From contig DATMPC010000013.1 in NCBI GenBank assembly GCA_035567895.1, forward strand, positions 124,001 through 188,000: 64,000 nucleotides of DNA, written 5' to 3'. Below the pieces are notes generated by a model. The model was not told the DNA's origin, did not search any database, and saw only the letters and a program-made list of their open reading frames with translations. How positions within the stretch are numbered: position 1 is the first letter of the stretch; every line of letters starts with the position of its first letter. The stretch comes from Terriglobales bacterium (GTDB lineage Bacteria > Acidobacteriota > Terriglobia > Terriglobales > Acidobacteriaceae). Positions 35,877-45,176 of the stretch are shown here, piece by piece. The translations under genes and the position numbers were made by a program.

Positions 35877-36266
35877 ATGGCTACGACGATAGACAGTCCG
35901 GTACTCACGTCTGACAATGCTGCCGCCGGCAGCAAGGGCGTGCAGATCACGCAGCGCGCGCTCGCTAAGATCCGCGCGGCGATGACCAAGGAGAACGTGT
36001 CGCCGACAGAGGGTGGACTGCGTCTGGGAGTTTCGGGCGGCGGGTGCTCTGGCCTGAGCTATCAGATTCGTTTTGATAGCAAGCCGCGCGAGCGCGACCG
36101 CGTGTACGAGTTTGAGGGTGTCCGGGTCTTTGTCGATCCCAAGTCGTTTATCTATCTTGCGGGGATGGTCCTGGATTGGGAAGAGTCGCTGATGAAGCAG
36201 GGCTTCAACTTCATCAATCCCAATTCGTCAAAGTCGTGCGGCTGCGGTTCATCGTTCTCTGCGTGA
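35877..36266 (+). CDS. iscA: A-type iron-sulfur carrier IscA
   Basis: This HesB/IscA-type carrier of 129 residues delivers clusters or iron to target proteins. The three conserved cysteines are C57 in SGGGCSGLSY and C121/C123 in the tail CGCGSSF. ITQRALAKIRAAM and VDPKSFIYLAGMVLDW are standard family segments. The N-terminal 20 residues are an unconserved extension. It lies in the isc operon between iscU and hscB, flanked by a family F element and a family H element. Confidence 0.96.
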   Translation: MATTIDSPVLTSDNAAAGSKGVQITQRALAKIRAAMTKENVSPTEGGLRLGVSGGGCSGLSYQIRFDSKPRERDRVYEFEGVRVFVDPKSFIYLAGMVLDWEESLMKQGFNFINPNSSKSCGCGSSFSA

Positions 36267-36273
36267 CCTCTTT

Positions 36274-36419
36274 TTCACCACGGAGGCACGGAGACACGGA
36301 GGAGAGCTAAGAGCGTTGCAATTGCTCTTTTGGCTATCCTGCAGAAGAGGTACTGATCAGTTCACGATCTACCCTCTCATCCTTGGCTGTTCTCCGTGAC
36401 TCTGAGTCTCCGTGGTGAA
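36274..36419. repeat. Family H inverted repeat between iscA and hscB
   Basis: The arms are TTCACCACGGAGGCACGGAG and GACTCTGAGTCTCCGTGGTG (ending in GAA at 36419). A related, more complex copy is at 45177-45342. GTG triplets in the right arm are in frame with hscB but are unlikely starts. Confidence 0.88.
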
Positions 36420-36432
36420 TCGGTTTTTAGCT

Positions 36433-37176
36433 ATGCACCCAGTTGTTCCTAGTCCGGAGACGCTCTCAGCACAGACCTGTTGGTCGTGTGTGCGTGAGAT
36501 TGAGAAGGCGGCGCACTTCTGTCCGCATTGCAGCAAGCTGCAGCCGCCAGCCGATTCCGACTACTTCAGCTTCTTCGGCTTGCAACGTCGTTTGAACATC
36601 GACCTGAGCGCGCTGGAGAAGGAGTTTTACAAGCTGAGTCGCCGTATGCATCCAGATGTGTACGCGCGTTCCACGTCGGCAGAGCAGCAGTGGAGTACGC
36701 AGAAGAGTTCGCTGCTGAACGATGCGTATCGCACCTTGCGCGATCCGATTGCGCGCACCGAGTATCTGTTGGAACTCGAAGGTGTGAAGCTGGAAGAGCA
36801 GTCGCGAGCCGCAACCGATGAGGCTCGCAAGCAGGGCAAAGAGAAGCAGCAGGTAGTGCCGCCCGATCTGCTGGAAGAAGTCTTCGAGCTAAACATGCAG
36901 CTCGAAGAGATGCGCATGGGGAAGAAGACGGGCGAGCGCGATGAGCAGGTCGCGAAAGATTTGGAGGCAGCAAAGGTGCGCTTTGAAGGCATGTTGTCTT
37001 CCTCGAACGACGATTTGCGGAAGCTATGGAACGAGTGGGATCAGGTGATCGCCAGCGGAGCCGATGCGGAAGATCCGAATCGGGTAGCGGTTCGCGACAA
37101 GATGGTTGCGTTACTGAATCGGCGGTCGTATGTGAGGAATTTGGTACGGGATGTGAACGAGGCGCTGGGGGATTGA
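36433..37176 (+). CDS. hscB: Fe-S assembly co-chaperone HscB with N-terminal zinc ribbon
   Basis: HscB is the J-protein that brings IscU to HscA. The J-domain has the HPD triad at residues 73-75 (SRRMHPDVYA) and is followed by the coiled IscU-binding helices (TEYLLELEGVKLEE, LLEEVFELNMQLEEMR). Unlike E. coli HscB, residues 16-33 hold CWSC and CPHC, a zinc-ribbon like that of eukaryotic HSC20. The length of 247 residues reflects this addition and a Gln/Lys insertion. ATG 36433 is chosen because GTG 36412 lies within a repeat arm. Confidence 0.92.
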   Translation: MHPVVPSPETLSAQTCWSCVREIEKAAHFCPHCSKLQPPADSDYFSFFGLQRRLNIDLSALEKEFYKLSRRMHPDVYARSTSAEQQWSTQKSSLLNDAYRTLRDPIARTEYLLELEGVKLEEQSRAATDEARKQGKEKQQVVPPDLLEEVFELNMQLEEMRMGKKTGERDEQVAKDLEAAKVRFEGMLSSSNDDLRKLWNEWDQVIASGADAEDPNRVAVRDKMVALLNRRSYVRNLVRDVNEALGD

Positions 37177-37220
37177 GCTAGCCGGAGCTGCGAGGTGGTA
37201 GCGAGTTCCCTAGATTTCAC

Positions 37221-37346
37221 TGTCATCCCTCGCGCCGTTTGTGCGCGGGGGATCTGCTTTCGCCGATGAACCAAGAAACAGCAGATCCCCGACTCCGCTC
37301 AGAAGTCACGTGCCACAAGATGCGACGCTGCGAAGCAGGGATGACA
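37221..37346. repeat. Family E inverted repeat between hscB and hscA
   Basis: The arms are TGTCATCCCTCGCGCC and GCAGGGATGACA, with inner GATCTGCTTT and AGCAGATCCCC. It is the third type of inverted repeat within the isc operon. Confidence 0.8.
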
Positions 37347-37377
37347 GTTCAAGTTTGTTGATGGCTATTGATACAAA

Positions 37378-39300
37378 ATGCCAGAAGAACGCATTGTCGG
37401 AATTGATTTAGGTACCACCAACTCCCTGGTCGCATACATGGAAGGCGAGAGTCCCGTCATCATTCCCGGAGAAGACGGGTCGAACCTCGTGCCGTCTGTT
37501 GTTGCACTGACGCAGGACGCGCGCGGCGATCATATCGTTGTAGGCAATCGCGCGCGCACACATCTGATCGAAACGCCCGACCGCGCCATCTACTCGGTGA
37601 AGCGACTAATGGGACGGGGCGCCGAGGACGTGCAGCAAGAACTGAAGCTATTTCCTTTCCGCCTGGACCACACCCAGTCCGGCGAGGCTCTCCGGATTAG
37701 GCTGGGCGATCGCACATTTACCGCGCCCGAAATCTCCGCGTACATCCTGCTGCAACTCAAGGCCAACGCCGAACGCTATTTTGGCGCACCGGTGACGAAG
37801 GCGGTCATCACTGTTCCGGCATATTTCAACGATGCGCAGCGGCAAGCCACAAAAGACGCTGGACGTATCGCCGGACTCGAGGTCCTACGTCTGGTAAACG
37901 AGCCTACCGCTGCGGCGCTGGCCTATGGCCTCGACAAAGGCAAAGATGGCATCATTGCCGTCTACGATCTCGGCGGCGGTACCTTCGATATTTCCATACT
38001 GAAACTGCACGAAGGCATCTTCGAGGTAATCGCCACGAACGGCGACACGCACCTCGGTGGCGATGACATCGACAATTTGCTCATCACAATTGCCCTCGAC
38101 GATATCGCTGGAGACCTGAAGCTCGATTTGCGACGCAACGGCGAAGCCGTGCAGGCGATACGCAAGTCAGTGATTGATGCCAAGATTGCTCTTTCCTCGC
38201 AAGGGAGCGCGAAGCTCGATGTCGATCTGCCTGGAGGCAAACGCTATCAGCGCGAGATCACCCGCGAACAATTCGAGCAACTGATTGAGCCGGTCATCCA
38301 GAAGACGGTTGCTCCGACTAAGCAGGCGCTCGCAGATGCGAAGATCAAGCCAGAGCAGATCGACGAGGTTGTTCTCGTTGGTGGCTCAACGCGCATTCCT
38401 CGCGTGCGCGCCTTGGTTAAGGAACTGTTTCGCCGCGAGCCTCACGTTGAGCTGAATCCCGACGAAGTAGTCGCGCTGGGTGCCGCTGTCCAAGCTCACA
38501 TACTCGCGGGTGGCTCGAAAGCAACTGAAGACATGCTGCTGCTCGACGTCACACCGCTCTCGCTTGGCATCGAAGCCATGGGCGGAGTTGTGGCAAAGAT
38601 CATCCATCGCAATTCAACTATCCCGGCGTCTGCGACCGAGCATTTCACGACGGCTGTTGAAGGACAGACCAACGTCGCCATTCACGTTCTGCAAGGGGAG
38701 CGAGAACTAGCGAGTGATTGCCGCTCGTTGGCGCGTTTCGACCTCAAAGGCATCCCACCAATGCCAGCGGGACTGCCGCGCATTGAAGTGAAGTTTCTGA
38801 TCGACGCCAATGGGATTCTGCACGTGAGCGCGCGCGAGCAGCGTAGCGGCAAGGAAGCTCAGATCGAGGTAAAGCCGACCTATGGCCTGACCGACAGCCA
38901 GGTTGAAGACATGATCATTGCCTCCTTCGACCACGCTCAGGAGGACTTCCGCAAACGTCAAGTCATAGAAGCACGCGTAGAAGCGGACAACATTCTGCTT
39001 GCGCTCGAGAAAGGTCGCCGCGATCCCGCTTGGCAGCAACTCACTGGCGACGATAAGCGCAGAGTCGATGCACTCGAGCGCGAGTTGAAGGAAGCCAAGG
39101 CTGGCGAGGATTACAAGACGATCCGTGCTGCCATTGACGCACTGAATGAGGGCACGATGGATCTTGCCGAACTCATGATGGACTCGGCCGTATCCGAAGC
39201 GATCAAGGGCAAAACGATGAGCAGCGCAGATTCGGATCTAGGCGCCGGTCCGACTGCGCCGCATCCGATCGCGCCGGCTGAGTTCGAGCACAAGAGATAA
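37378..39300 (+). CDS. hscA: Hsp70-type chaperone HscA
   Basis: HscA is the specialised Hsp70 that uses ATP to release clusters from IscU. The ATPase domain shows [50 protein letters not shown] and [14 protein letters not shown]; the substrate domain follows from about residue 390 ([17 protein letters not shown]). The context next to hscB, fdx and iscU, and the partner motif LPPVK in IscU, distinguish it from DnaK. The length is 640 residues. The ATG is preceded by a repeat-derived region without a clear ribosome-binding site. Confidence 0.95.
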   Translation: MPEERIVGIDLGTTNSLVAYMEGESPVIIPGEDGSNLVPSVVALTQDARGDHIVVGNRARTHLIETPDRAIYSVKRLMGRGAEDVQQELKLFPFRLDHTQSGEALRIRLGDRTFTAPEISAYILLQLKANAERYFGAPVTKAVITVPAYFNDAQRQATKDAGRIAGLEVLRLVNEPTAAALAYGLDKGKDGIIAVYDLGGGTFDISILKLHEGIFEVIATNGDTHLGGDDIDNLLITIALDDIAGDLKLDLRRNGEAVQAIRKSVIDAKIALSSQGSAKLDVDLPGGKRYQREITREQFEQLIEPVIQKTVAPTKQALADAKIKPEQIDEVVLVGGSTRIPRVRALVKELFRREPHVELNPDEVVALGAAVQAHILAGGSKATEDMLLLDVTPLSLGIEAMGGVVAKIIHRNSTIPASATEHFTTAVEGQTNVAIHVLQGERELASDCRSLARFDLKGIPPMPAGLPRIEVKFLIDANGILHVSAREQRSGKEAQIEVKPTYGLTDSQVEDMIIASFDHAQEDFRKRQVIEARVEADNILLALEKGRRDPAWQQLTGDDKRRVDALERELKEAKAGEDYKTIRAAIDALNEGTMDLAELMMDSAVSEAIKGKTMSSADSDLGAGPTAPHPIAPAEFEHKR

Positions 39301-39317
39301 GAGGGAAAACGAGATTT

Positions 39318-39749
39318 ATGTCCGACGAAAAGAACAAAACTAGCGGCCAGGGAGTCGCCACGATGGAAGAACCCGGTCCCAACACGGTTCGCGTGACCTT
39401 CATGCCGGCGAATAAGACCTTCGAGTTCGAGAAGGGGCAATTGCCCTATGCCGACCACGGCAAGCCCGAGTCGCTCCTGGACGTGGCCATGAACAACAAC
39501 TTCTTCCTCGATCATGCCTGCGGAGGAAACTGTGCCTGCACTACGTGCCACGTGGTCGTGCAAAAGGGCGAAGAGTTGCTCTCCGAAATGGATGACGATG
39601 AAGCCGACCGGCTCGACATGGCCGCGGGACTCACGCTGCATTCGCGCCTCGGCTGTCAAGCAGTAATCGACAAGCCAGGGGAGATCGTCGTCGAAATCCC
39701 GGAATGGAACAGGAACTACGTGTCAGAAGGGCACGCGCCGAAAGACTAA
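39318..39749 (+). CDS. fdx: Adrenodoxin-type 2Fe-2S ferredoxin
   Basis: The 143-residue ferredoxin supplies electrons for cluster assembly. The cluster ligands are C68, C74 and C77 in HACGGNCACTTCH and C113 in RLGCQAVI, the same pattern as E. coli Fdx. It has an N-terminal extension of about 20 residues. The start is 17 bases after hscA, so the genes are tightly coupled. EIVVEIPEWNRNYVSEGH at the end is typical for ISC ferredoxins. Confidence 0.96.
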   Translation: MSDEKNKTSGQGVATMEEPGPNTVRVTFMPANKTFEFEKGQLPYADHGKPESLLDVAMNNNFFLDHACGGNCACTTCHVVVQKGEELLSEMDDDEADRLDMAAGLTLHSRLGCQAVIDKPGEIVVEIPEWNRNYVSEGHAPKD

Positions 39750-39753
39750 AAAC

Positions 39754-39869
39754 GGAAAGGCGTTTCAAGTTTCAGGTTTCGGCAAAGCCCCGTTCAAACC
39801 GAATGGCTGATGAGAGACTGGTACGGTCGCGCTTGGCCGAAACTCGAAACTTGAAACTCGAAAACGCTC
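39754..39869. repeat. Family F inverted repeat between fdx and iscX
   Basis: The arms carry GGCGTTTCAAGTTTCAGG and GAAACTTGAAACTCGAAAAC, with TTTCGGC / GCCGAAA inside. This is the second copy of the element found after iscU. Confidence 0.88.
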
Positions 39870-39878
39870 TGAGGTTTT

Positions 39879-40094
39879 ATGCCTGCTGATCTCGGTTGGG
39901 AAGATGCTGAAGATATCGGCATTCTGCTTGCAGAAAAGTTTCCGGATACTGATCCGCTGACGGTGCGCTTTACCGATCTGCACCGCTTTGTCACTGGACT
40001 GCCTACGTTCAACGACGATCCGTCTGCGTCCAACGAAGGCAAACTCGAGGCTATTCAAATGGCTTGGTACGAGGAATGGAAGGACGCGCAGTAG
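39879..40094 (+). CDS. iscX: Fe-S assembly protein IscX
   Basis: The 71-residue acidic protein matches IscX: GWEDAEDIGILLAEKFPDTD, LTVRFTDLHRFVTGL and DDPSASNEGKLEAIQMAW are the family's signature segments. IscX binds IscS and iron and slows or tunes cluster formation. It closes the isc operon, as in gamma-proteobacteria, and is followed by a family B repeat that may end transcription. Confidence 0.95.
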   Translation: MPADLGWEDAEDIGILLAEKFPDTDPLTVRFTDLHRFVTGLPTFNDDPSASNEGKLEAIQMAWYEEWKDAQ

Positions 40095-40105
40095 TTTTGA
40101 GCCGT

Positions 40106-40265
40106 TGTCATTCCGAGTCCGACAGGACGAGGAATCCCTACAGAACCCAAGAATTCGAGTGAGACGAGACACGTAGTCTCAGACTACGAGAGTCTCTGTT
40201 CGCAAATTTACCATTTCGTATCGGTAGAGATTCCTCGCCGCAACCCCAGCGGCTTCGGAATGACA
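40106..40265. repeat. Family B inverted repeat after iscX
   Basis: The arms are TGTCATTCCGAGTCC with GAGGAATCCCTA, and AGAGATTCCTCGCCG with TTCGGAATGACA. It lies between the convergent iscX and lipoprotein genes. Confidence 0.85.
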
Positions 40266-40285
40266 AACCAAGAAGCAAGAAAAAC

Positions 40286-41176
40286 TTACTTCAGCACCTT
40301 CACCTGCGCCCCGGGCGGCTGCGCAAGCACGAACTGATCATCGGTGAGCGGCTTGTTCACCTCGATCTTCTCGATCGTGATGTGGATCGAGTATTCCTCT
40401 TTCGGACGATTGATCGTGATCTGTGAGGGGAAGTTCACTCCCTGGAAGTCAGCAAAGTTATCATAGACGGCTTCAGTAGCCACCGCACCGGTCCGGTCAT
40501 AAATCATCTGCCGGTGAGGCTTTAGGTCGATCCGCGAGAAGGTGATCTTTCGCTCCAAACGCCAAGTATCTCCTTCGTGCACGATCACGTTCACGATGTA
40601 GTCTGGCAGTTCCCAGCTCTTCTTCTTATTGCTCGAATCTTGCACTACATCCGTGCCCTGCTCCAACACTGCAATCTCGTTGGGACCGATCTCGTGCAGC
40701 AGGAGGGAATCGAAGAAAACGTGAGGCCGCAGATTCTCAAGGGTATTAGTGGAGGGTTGGGGCGAGTCTTCAGCTGGGCCTTCGATGAACTTATTTAGCG
40801 GTGGGATCGAGAGCTTAAAGGTTTTGCCGTCGCTCACCATGTCAAAGGCACGGCTGCGCACGATAGGCAGCAAACCGATTACGTGCAGCATGTCTGGATC
40901 TTTTTCCAGAATGTAGCCCTTGATCTGCTGAATGTCGGTAACTTTACCCTTCTTCGAGCCGCCGAGAGAAGTTGCGATCTCGACGGTAGCGCTAATGGAG
41001 TGGATCTTTCGCGCTTCAGAGTTGATGCGCTCGATCAATTGCGGCAGGTCGGCAACCAGCAGATTGGAGGTATTGACTTGCCGCTTATCGAGAGTTCGGG
41101 TGCGGACCAGGCAACCGGAGATCGAGAGTACCAGTACTGCGATTCCCAGGGAGCGTGCCGCGAATCGTATCTGCAT
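40286..41176 (-). CDS. LolA/LolB-like outer-membrane lipoprotein (DUF4292-like)
   Basis: The 296-residue protein has a lipoprotein signal with lipobox SISGC. The mature part has the pattern of LolA/LolB-like lipid-binding folds: helix INSEARKIHSISATVEIAT, DMLHVIGLLPIVRSRAFDMV, SDGKTFKLSIPP and a C-terminal half with VNFPSQITINRP. It may carry lipids or lipoproteins at the outer membrane. It stands upstream of mltG? No: mltG lies 315 bases further right on the same strand, separated by an inverted repeat, so co-transcription is uncertain. Confidence 0.7.
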   Translation of the reverse strand: MQIRFAARSLGIAVLVLSISGCLVRTRTLDKRQVNTSNLLVADLPQLIERINSEARKIHSISATVEIATSLGGSKKGKVTDIQQIKGYILEKDPDMLHVIGLLPIVRSRAFDMVSDGKTFKLSIPPLNKFIEGPAEDSPQPSTNTLENLRPHVFFDSLLLHEIGPNEIAVLEQGTDVVQDSSNKKKSWELPDYIVNVIVHEGDTWRLERKITFSRIDLKPHRQMIYDRTGAVATEAVYDNFADFQGVNFPSQITINRPKEEYSIHITIEKIEVNKPLTDDQFVLAQPPGAQVKVLK

Positions 41177-41258
41177 GAAAGAACAGAAATGTTATTTAAT
41201 CCCCAGTATATAAGACGTGTTGAACGCACGTGGGATTCTGGCGCGTGGTCGAGAGGAA

Positions 41259-41476
41259 TAAAAAAACAAACCCAAAAGCTCACGCGGATTCACGCGGATT
41301 TCTTGAGGGATGTCTGGAGTGACGTGTGCAGCAGGAAGCGTTACTGGTGCGCACATCCTCAATCGCGCCGACTTCTCGACGAATTGAATCCTGGAGGAAC
41401 AAAGTAGTCAACCCTCATTCCCAAAAAATCTGCGTTCATCCGCAAAATCCGCGTGAGTTTTTGGTTTTGGTTTTGC
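41259..41476. repeat. Family I inverted repeat between mltG and the lipoprotein gene
   Basis: The arms are AAACAAACCCAAAAGCTCAC with GCGGATT repeated twice, and AATCCGCGTGAGTTTTTGGT with TTTGGTTTTG. The loop of about 125 bases (41302-41427) holds no gene. It could terminate transcription from both sides. Confidence 0.85.
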
Positions 41477-41491
41477 TCTTACTGCTGAGCT

Positions 41492-42472
41492 CTAGCCGCC
41501 TTCGCCCACGGCGTGCCGGTAAGCGGCGACGTTCTTGTTATGCTCCTCGAGCGTCTTGGCGAAGCGGTGGTGGCCCTGATTGTCGCTTACAAAGTACAGG
41601 TAATCAGTCTTGGCAGGATGCATCGCGGCGATCAGGGACTCCTTCCCCGGGTTGGAGATGGGTCCCGGAGGAAGTCCAGGATTGCGATAGGTGTTGTATG
41701 GCGACGTATAGTGCAGGTCAGAGGCGTAGATGGTTCCGCGGTAACGGTTCGCGAGAAGTGCAGCGTAGATGACAGTGGGGTCGGTATCCAGCGCTACATG
41801 CTGTTCCAGCCGATTGTAAAAAACTCCTGCCACTAGCGGGCGCTCGTCAGGCACGGCAGTTTCCTTCTCCACGATCGAGGCCATGGTCACGATCCGATGG
41901 ACGTCACCAGTCAGTCCAATCGCGTTGGCTTCCTGACGGAAGCGCTTAACCATCGCTGCGACCACGTCGGGTGCCTTCTGCTTGCGGGAGAACCGGTATG
42001 TGTCCGGGTAGAGATAGCCTTCGAGCGTCGGCACTTGGGTATCGATATCGCGCACCAGAGCGAGTTGTGATCGGACTTGCTCCAGGAAGTGTTGTTGTGA
42101 GTCAATTCCGAGTTTCTCCACCGCCGTCGCGATGTCGAAGATGTTGTAGCCTTCGGGAACCACCAGCACGCGGGCGTAAGTGTCTCCACGCGCTATGTGA
42201 CGATAGACCTCCGTGAGCCTCTCGGGATGGTCGAACTCATACTCACCCGCCTTCAGCGATCCATGCCGAAACAAGTGCAGTAACAGAAAGGCCGAACGGC
42301 TGCGGATGATTCCTGCATGCTTTAGCTCAGACGCGATGTGGCGCGCCGAGGAGCCCGCCTTGAACTCGACGAATGTCTGCTGCGTTGGTCCAGCGGGAAC
42401 CACCAGGCAGAAGCCGATCCAGCCTGCAAAAGCAAGCAACAGCAAAAGGCCGATCGCGAACAACTTGCGCAT
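41492..42472 (-). CDS. mltG: Endolytic murein transglycosylase MltG
   Basis: MltG cuts nascent peptidoglycan strands at the inner membrane. The protein has one N-terminal membrane helix (KLFAIGLLLLLAFAGWIGFC), a LysM-like region (VPEGYNIFDIATAVEKLGI) and the catalytic YceG domain with ASIVEKETAVPDERPLVAGV containing the active-site Glu, followed by FYNRLEQHVALDTDPTVIYA and SPYNTYRNPGLPPGPISNPG. The length is 326 residues, normal for the family. No holliday-junction resolvase gene (yqgF) or tmk neighbour is seen. Confidence 0.95.
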   Translation of the reverse strand: MRKLFAIGLLLLLAFAGWIGFCLVVPAGPTQQTFVEFKAGSSARHIASELKHAGIIRSRSAFLLLHLFRHGSLKAGEYEFDHPERLTEVYRHIARGDTYARVLVVPEGYNIFDIATAVEKLGIDSQQHFLEQVRSQLALVRDIDTQVPTLEGYLYPDTYRFSRKQKAPDVVAAMVKRFRQEANAIGLTGDVHRIVTMASIVEKETAVPDERPLVAGVFYNRLEQHVALDTDPTVIYAALLANRYRGTIYASDLHYTSPYNTYRNPGLPPGPISNPGKESLIAAMHPAKTDYLYFVSDNQGHHRFAKTLEEHNKNVAAYRHAVGEGG

Positions 42473-42662
42473 TCCGAAATTTTAGATTCATTTCGCCTCA
42501 AATAGGTCAGCAGCTCGAAAACGAAAGATACAGAGCTGATGAGGAACTTCTGGGTGTGGGTACCCTTCGGGCGCGAGGGATGACAGTTCTTTACAAGTTG
42601 GTGTTCCTAATGGTTCCCTCTCGACAGCGACGCAATCCGATCTTCATTCCCGAACAACTCCG

Positions 42663-42691
42663 TTTACACGCCCTCCAATCAGCAGTACACT
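42663..42691 (+). promoter_or_regulatory. Promoter of the GH116 gene
   Basis: TTTACA (42663-42668) and TACACT (42686-42691) are spaced by 17 bases, close to the sigma-70 consensus. Transcription would start near 42698, giving a leader of about 19 bases with no ribosome-binding site. Confidence 0.6.
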
Positions 42692-42705
42692 CTCAACGCC
42701 TCTAC

Positions 42706-42717
42706 TAAATCGATTTA
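42706..42717. promoter_or_regulatory. Palindromic operator TAAATCGATTTA at the GH116 start
   Basis: This perfect 12-bp palindrome lies about 8 bases after the predicted transcription start and its last base is the A of the ATG. The same core, AAATCGATTT, lies before the GH3 gene (52954-52963) and at 59811-59822. A central CG palindrome with A/T flanks is typical for LacI-family operators; assignment is inference. Confidence 0.6.
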
Positions 42718-45170
42718 TGAAGAAACATCAAATTGCCGTAGGCGTTCTTCTAATCGTGTCATCAGTCATTCTCCGCGCGGACGATAACATCCCCCACGCT
42801 GCCTGGCGCATTCCTATCGGGCAGCCTCCGGCGAATCCCGGCGGACACAAGCCCGAAGTCAGCAACATCGACGACGGCTACTGGCAGGGCGCTCCCGTCG
42901 GGGGATTCGGAGCGGGAACATTTTCGCGCTCCTATCGCGGGCACTACGAGCGGTGGCACGTGAAAGCCGGTGTGCACAAGTATGAGGATGTACCGGCGAA
43001 TCAGTTTGCCGTGTTTGCACAGCCTGAAGGCGGAGAGGCCGTCGCTCAGGTGCTCGCCACAGGGAAGCCACAGAATGGACAACTCTCGACTTGGAACTGG
43101 AGCTATCCCGTAGGGTCGGGGGAGTACGCCGCGCTCTATCCGAAGTCCTGGTTCGCCTATCAGTCGCCGCAACTGCCGATCAAGCTGACGGTTGAGCAGT
43201 TCTCGCCGGTGCTTCCCGACAACTACAAGGAAACCAGCTATCCGGTAGCAATCTATAACTGGTATGCGCAGAATCCAACCAGCAAGCCGGTTACGGTATC
43301 GATCCTCTTTTCCTGGGCGAATATGGTGGGCTGGTTTCGCGATTCCACGCGCGGCTTCGCCGGCGGCTTGAATAACCAGAACACGAATACTTACCGGGCC
43401 GAGCAGATCCAAAATGGGAACATGCAGGGGATTGTCTTCGATCGTCTGCGCAGCGGAGCGGTGCAGGAAGAATGGGATGGGCAGTTCGCGATCGCAGCTC
43501 TCGCGAGCCCCGGTGTCGAAGTCACTTATATGACCAATTGGATGTCCTATGGATCCGGTCAGGACGTGTGGAAGCCGTTCTCGATCGACGGACGTCTCCC
43601 AAATTCGGCTCCAAAGCTTGCCAGTGCAGGAGAGCCTATGGCAGCCGCCATTGCTGTGCGCTTCACGCTGCGACCAAACGAGAAGAAGCTTGTACCAATG
43701 GCGCTCTCGTGGGACCTGCCTATTGCGGAGTTCGGCGGCGGACGCAAATGGCTGCGCCACTACACAAGGTTCTTTGGTGCGTCGGGAACCAACGCCTGGA
43801 AGATTGCACGCGCAGCGCTGGAGAACGCTCAGGATTGGAGCCGGCAGATCGACGCCTGGCAAAAGCCTGTCATCGATGACGACTCTAAGCCGCTCTGGTA
43901 CCGGGGCGAATTGTTTAACGAACTCTACATCCTCGCCGACGGTGGCACACTATGGGGACATGAACTCGAAGGTGTCGGTAATCCTAAGCATCGCTCGGCG
44001 CAGATGGCCGACAGTTTCAGTTACCTCGAATGCTTCGATTACCAGTACTACGGCACATCAGACGTGCGCTTCTATGGCTCTTTCCCGCTGGTGAAATTCT
44101 GGCCCGAGATTGAGAAGCAGGAGATACGCCAGTACACAGACACGATCGCGGAGAGCAATCCGCAGGAGTACATCTGGGCATGGAAGCGCGATCACCAGCA
44201 CATACTCGAACTTATGCAGCGTAAGACCGCCGGCTCTGCGCCGCATGATCTTGGTTCGCCTACGGAAGATCCATTCGTCAACGTCAATCAATACAACTAC
44301 CAGGACGTCTCGAACTGGCGCGATCTGAACAGCAAGTACGTCCTGATGGTGTGGCGTGACTACGTATTCAGTGGCTCTAAGGACACTGATTTTGTGCGCT
44401 ATACGTGGAACGCCGTGAAAATGGCGATGGAGCACCTGCGCCAGTACGACAAGGACGGCGATGGGCTCATCGAGAACGGCGGTTTCCCGGATCAGACTTA
44501 CGACAACTGGGTTGCGCGCGGCGAGAGCTCATACAGCGGCAGCTTGTACCTGGCTGCATTGCGGGCCACGGCAGAGATTGCGCGCAAACTCGGCGACAGC
44601 GCGGCCGCCAAGAAGTATGACGATCTGTTCAAGCGTGCCCAGTCTGCGTTCGTTAAGAACCTCTGGAACGGCACCTATTTCAACTACGACGTAGGCAGCG
44701 ATTACAAGACGGACATCATGGCCGAGCAGCTCGCGGGCCAGTGGTATGCAAACCTAACCGGCCTGGGAGAAATTGTGCCGGCAGAGATGCGCCGCTCCGC
44801 GCTGCAACATGTCTTTGATTTCAATGTGATGAAGTTCCAAAATGGAACCATGGGAGCAGTAAACGGCATTGCCGCCAATGGCGACATCCTGCATGAGAAC
44901 GAGCAGGTGGAAGAGGTCTGGACCGGCACGACCTTCGGCGTTGCGTCGCACATGCTGTCCGAGGGAATGCGTGATCAGGCCTTTAAGACTGCGGAAGGTG
45001 TGTACAACGTCGTCTGGAAAGATCGTGGATACTTCTTCCGTACGCCAGAGGCCTACGACTCCCGTGGTCTCTACCGCGCCAGTATGTACATGCGGCCAGG
45101 CTCAATCTGGTCGATGGAGATGACGGGGAACGAGCACTCGGCAGTCAGCGCTCGGCTTTCACCCAAGTAG
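42717..45170 (+). CDS. GH116 family beta-glucosidase/glucosylceramidase-like, exported
   Basis: The protein has a signal peptide (KKHQIAVGVLLIVSSVILRA) and about 800 mature residues. The N-terminal domain has the GH116 signature GAPVGGFGAGTFSRSYRG. The alpha/alpha catalytic domain carries FNELYILADGGTLWGHE with the likely nucleophile Glu, and DGDGLIENGGFPDQTYDNW with the likely acid/base Asp. Relatives (bacterial TxGH116, human GBA2) cleave beta-glucosides and glucosylceramide. It may act on plant or fungal glucolipids or oligosaccharides in the periplasm. It shares a palindromic operator with the GH3 gene. Confidence 0.92.
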   Translation: MKKHQIAVGVLLIVSSVILRADDNIPHAAWRIPIGQPPANPGGHKPEVSNIDDGYWQGAPVGGFGAGTFSRSYRGHYERWHVKAGVHKYEDVPANQFAVFAQPEGGEAVAQVLATGKPQNGQLSTWNWSYPVGSGEYAALYPKSWFAYQSPQLPIKLTVEQFSPVLPDNYKETSYPVAIYNWYAQNPTSKPVTVSILFSWANMVGWFRDSTRGFAGGLNNQNTNTYRAEQIQNGNMQGIVFDRLRSGAVQEEWDGQFAIAALASPGVEVTYMTNWMSYGSGQDVWKPFSIDGRLPNSAPKLASAGEPMAAAIAVRFTLRPNEKKLVPMALSWDLPIAEFGGGRKWLRHYTRFFGASGTNAWKIARAALENAQDWSRQIDAWQKPVIDDDSKPLWYRGELFNELYILADGGTLWGHELEGVGNPKHRSAQMADSFSYLECFDYQYYGTSDVRFYGSFPLVKFWPEIEKQEIRQYTDTIAESNPQEYIWAWKRDHQHILELMQRKTAGSAPHDLGSPTEDPFVNVNQYNYQDVSNWRDLNSKYVLMVWRDYVFSGSKDTDFVRYTWNAVKMAMEHLRQYDKDGDGLIENGGFPDQTYDNWVARGESSYSGSLYLAALRATAEIARKLGDSAAAKKYDDLFKRAQSAFVKNLWNGTYFNYDVGSDYKTDIMAEQLAGQWYANLTGLGEIVPAEMRRSALQHVFDFNVMKFQNGTMGAVNGIAANGDILHENEQVEEVWTGTTFGVASHMLSEGMRDQAFKTAEGVYNVVWKDRGYFFRTPEAYDSRGLYRASMYMRPGSIWSMEMTGNEHSAVSARLSPK

Positions 45171-45176
45171 AACCCT

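Noticed and set aside
37378-39300. Calling this Hsp70 DnaK
   Set aside because: Its place between hscB and fdx in the isc operon and the LPPVK motif in IscU point to HscA.
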